In this document: positions 61,040 through 64,000 of the stretch, piece by piece
How the letters are laid out: each line of letters starts with the position of its first letter
Numbering within the stretch: position 1 is the stretch's first letter
Origin: Loxodes magnus
Lineage: Eukaryota; Ciliophora; Karyorelictea; Loxodida; Loxodidae
Reading direction: 5' to 3'
NCBI GenBank assembly: GCA_946699065.1
Contig: CAMPDV010000300.1
Span: forward strand, 62,001 to 126,000
DNA length: 64,000 nucleotides
Notes under the pieces: model-generated
What the model was told of the DNA's origin: nothing
The model's database searches: none
What the model saw: the letters and a program-made list of their open reading frames with translations, nothing else
Translations under genes and position numbers: made by a program

Positions 61040-62840
61040 GCAATAATTTGAGGAAACATAAAATAAATAGGTTATAAGATGCAATATATCGTCAAAAATA
61101 TTTAGAATCTTTCCTGCAAACTTATCTAGAATTCTTTAGATAGATTAAGATAATCTTGAAGTTTAATATAAATTTATAAAAATAGCATCTAATACAATGC
61201 TGATTAAACATTAGGATCCTTTATTCCAGACTCAAGTTATAACAAATATCTCAAGATCTTACTAAGAAATATGTAAGCCTAAAAGAGCTAACTCAGTATA
61301 TAAGAAGCATACATTATATCTGGAAGAATAAAATAATAAGTAACTAATCTTCATGAAACAGCGAAACGACTTTGGAAAGACTTCAAGTCTAATTTGTGAA
61401 AGTTTGAAAAAATAAAGCAAAAAAGAAACTTTTACTTCTAATTGGAGATGCTAAAGAAATATTTTCACATACTAAGAAAATTAAAAAGCCTAAAATAATA
61501 AATTAAATGAACTTTAATTAAGAAATAAAAAATAAATCCATTGATTCATGGAAGAATTTATTTTTAAAAAACATTTTAATCTAACTAAATAATAAATAAA
61601 TCTTAGTAATTAAAAAATAGATAAAATATAAGATAGTATTTAGGAAATTAAAGATTATCAACTCTCATATTTATAAGGATTTTATCTTTTTACCATACAA
61701 GAAATACAAGAAACTATAAAAGAAATTCCGAATGGAAAAGCAGCTGTTTCAGCTTGAATAAAAGGTGAATTTCTGAAATATGGTGGATAATATTTGTTAA
61801 TAATTCTTCACTATTTTCTGAATAATATGTTAAGATTTTAAAGAATCCCTTAGAAATTAAATACATTGTCGGTAATTCCAATATTTAAAAAAGGAAATAA
61901 AGATGACTGGAAAAACTGACTAACTATTTCTCTTATTAATATTATTATAAAACTATATGATAAAGCTTTAGCAAAAAGACTATACAATCTGCTTTATTAG
62001 AGAAATTTGATTCGTTTTTCATAAATGGGATTTATGAAAAATAGATAAAAAACTTAATAAATTTGAATAATATAACAAATAATTGATAACTATCGGAAAA
62101 GTGCTAAAAGTAAGACTAAATTGATAGCAACACTGATAGATGTTTAAAAAATGTTTGACTCGATAGAAAGAAAACTTTCATTTGATTATAATACAACAAT
62201 GGAGTTATGTAAGGAAGCTCGCATGGACCATTTTAGCATTTTTATATTATGACATAGTAATTAGATATTTGGAAAGTAAAAGTACCTATTTGGGATTCAA
62301 ATGCCAGGGTTGGAATGTTAACTTCGCATGCAGACGATGAGCAGATGATCTGATTCTTCTTTCCAAAACTGCAAAGTGCTTGAAGGAGTTAATAAATGAA
62401 GTAAGTAAGATTTTTACATAAAATCACTTAAAGATCAATGTTATCAAATCTGAATACATCTAAATTTTAAAGAACATTATAAATAATAAAATTTAAATTT
62501 ATGATTAGATAATTAACCAATTATTTAAAAGGAAAAAGTAACATATTTAGATGTAATGCTACATCAGAAGAAGAATTATAATCCTAATTGTAGAGAAATC
62601 GCGATCAAGTATTTAGCTGCAATGAAAAAAACTGGTATTCAACTAATTAGATATAAGAATGTGATTTCTTGACATTTTAAAACTTTATGCAGATTTTTTA
62701 CACTACCTAAAGCAGAATATGGAGTAGAAGTAGTACCATGGTGTATTCAGAAAGTAATTGGAGTTTTGAATAGAATTGAATCAAGTATGAGAATGATTTC
62801 AAGAAAGCATTTTAAGCAGCAACTTCAACATTAATAAGTT
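61040..62840 (+). pseudogene. LINE-B reverse transcriptase fragment (unit 2)
   Basis: Counterpart of 29980-32000 without the minisatellite expansion, so the VIPIFKKGNKD region (about 61872-61905) is in a cleaner context. HADD is at 62327-62338. Frameshifts remain elsewhere. Confidence 0.75.
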
Positions 62841-63129
62841 ATGTTTCATATATTTAAACTGGTTATCTTTCAATCACATTATGGTAAAAAGATTTTTAAA
62901 TTCAATTATAAAACACATATAATGGGAATTCTCAACTAAATAATGTCTGTCTTAAAGATCCTTGCGAAAGTTGTAACTTTAGGTTCTGAGTTTGTATATA
63001 CTAATTATTTCTTTTCGATACTATTTATTTAGTATTGGATAGGTAATTTACGGGAATTATTATTACTATTCTAATTATACTATAAATAACTTTGCAGTGG
63101 GCATCCTTTTTAGTCTTTTAATAGTTACT

Positions 63130-64000
63130 TCATAAAATTTATGTTGAATCTTATTTTTAATATATTTTGTAAAAGTATTAAAGCTATTATTATATTCCTA
63201 ATTATTAATATCTATTTCGTAGCATTCAGATAGTCTTGTTACTTAATCTCTATATTAATATCCTTCTTACCAATTGTTCTTAAAAAGGGAATTACTTATT
63301 AATTAATTCTTCCAAACTACGCGTGAGTTTCTTTATATACTTGATTAGCTCTTTTAACTTCAATATACTTCTTTATGAGGTCTTTTGTAAGTTTATTATA
63401 TTTAGGGTCTAGAATAAATGAACCTAATATTTCATCTTCATTATATTATATATTGCGTTTAATACATGAGTATTAATCCTCTAAATTATTCCTATCAATT
63501 TGAAAAATTCATTATAGTTTCAAAAAAAGATTCTTAATATTTCTATCTGTCAATAGGGCTTGCAGCCTGTTAATTTTATATTTTCTTTAGGTAATTATGT
63601 CCAAATAGAGAATTTTGTTGAAGAGAAAATTTACCGTAACTGGCATGTGATCAGTAAATAGTTAGTTATAATAAACCTAGAAGTTTTCAAATTGATTAAT
63701 ATTCAGGTGATTGTTTATTACAATATAGTCATTGCAATACATAAATTCTGCTCCTTTATGTATACAAGTGTTGCTGTTCATATTATTTACTATTTCAAGA
63801 TACTTCTGAATAAGAAATTCCTAGAATCTGTTTGTATTATCATAGTCATTATTAGGATTATCTCCATAATCTTATAGGGGAGCATTGAAATCTCCCATTA
63901 GAATATGTGGGTTATTTGGGAATTGATTAAGTAGCAAATTAATATAGTCGTATGCTTGGTCTTTTATGTTTTCATTTTAGCTATTATCTGGCATGTAACA
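63130..64000 (-). pseudogene. LINE endonuclease (APE/EEP-type), cut by window edge
   Basis: Counterpart of 32280-33607; the GDFNAP region is near 63880-63905. The N-terminal part lies beyond the window. Confidence 0.7.

Larger units (their letters stand above)
33642..64000. repeat. Tandem unit 2 (incomplete at right edge)
   Basis: Second copy of unit 1, starting at the same base as the window start and running past the window end inside the LINE endonuclease. It lacks the two CCHC elements, RNA-like copy a, the hairpin insertion, about 250 bases matching 2530-2810, and five of the six minisatellite copies. Confidence 0.95.

Noticed and set aside
1..64000. Mitochondrial or bacterial origin
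   Set aside because: WD40 proteins, LINE and tRNA-like retro-sequences, TAA/TAG = Gln and lack of ribosome-binding sites or operons indicate a eukaryotic nucleus.

Overview
The window is very AT-rich nuclear DNA from a ciliate-like protist that uses a rare genetic code. Inside a recognisable seven-blade WD40 protein (25773-26840, and its twin at 56836-57903) TAA and TAG stand where glutamine belongs and TGA stands where the blade tryptophan belongs; the same reading opens a retroelement zinc-knuckle protein and LINE reverse transcriptase/endonuclease domains. This resembles the dual-use codes of karyorelicts (TGA = Trp or stop) or Condylostoma (all three codons sense or stop), so stop-to-stop ORF length means little here. 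I called genes from protein families, ATG starts, codon use and substitutions between the two copies in the window.

Layout: the window holds one whole tandem unit (1-33641) and most of a second (33642-64000). Their spacing falls from about 33.6 kb to 30.9 kb because unit 1 carries extra insertions. Each unit contains: a minus-strand LINE remnant; an inverted-repeat arm with a minus-strand WD40 gene; a divergent small gene (A); further small genes (B, E, H); a 278-base structured RNA-like repeat; a pair of convergent tRNA-like sequences; genes F and D; a 3.6-kb gene-poor AT-rich stretch; the second inverted arm with a plus-strand WD40 gene; an inverted copy of the RNA-like repeat; and two tail-to-tail LINE fragments (reverse transcriptase on plus, endonuclease on minus).

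Differences between units: unit 1 has two 0.8-kb CCHC-protein mini-retroelements, each with a 14-base target-site duplication, a fifth RNA-like repeat, a hairpin-rich 0.5-kb insertion and a six-copy 41-base minisatellite inside the LINE; unit 2 lacks all of these. Roughly the first 11 kb of the units differ by many substitutions and indels, while about 12-28 kb is almost identical, which suggests recent gene conversion or a recent re-duplication.

In both units the plus-strand WD40 copy is intact and the minus-strand copy carries a one-base frameshift. No pathway links the genes; the locus reads as a repeat-driven, recombining chromosomal region with a few host genes. Genes A, B, D, E, F and H were not recognised and are described from sequence only.
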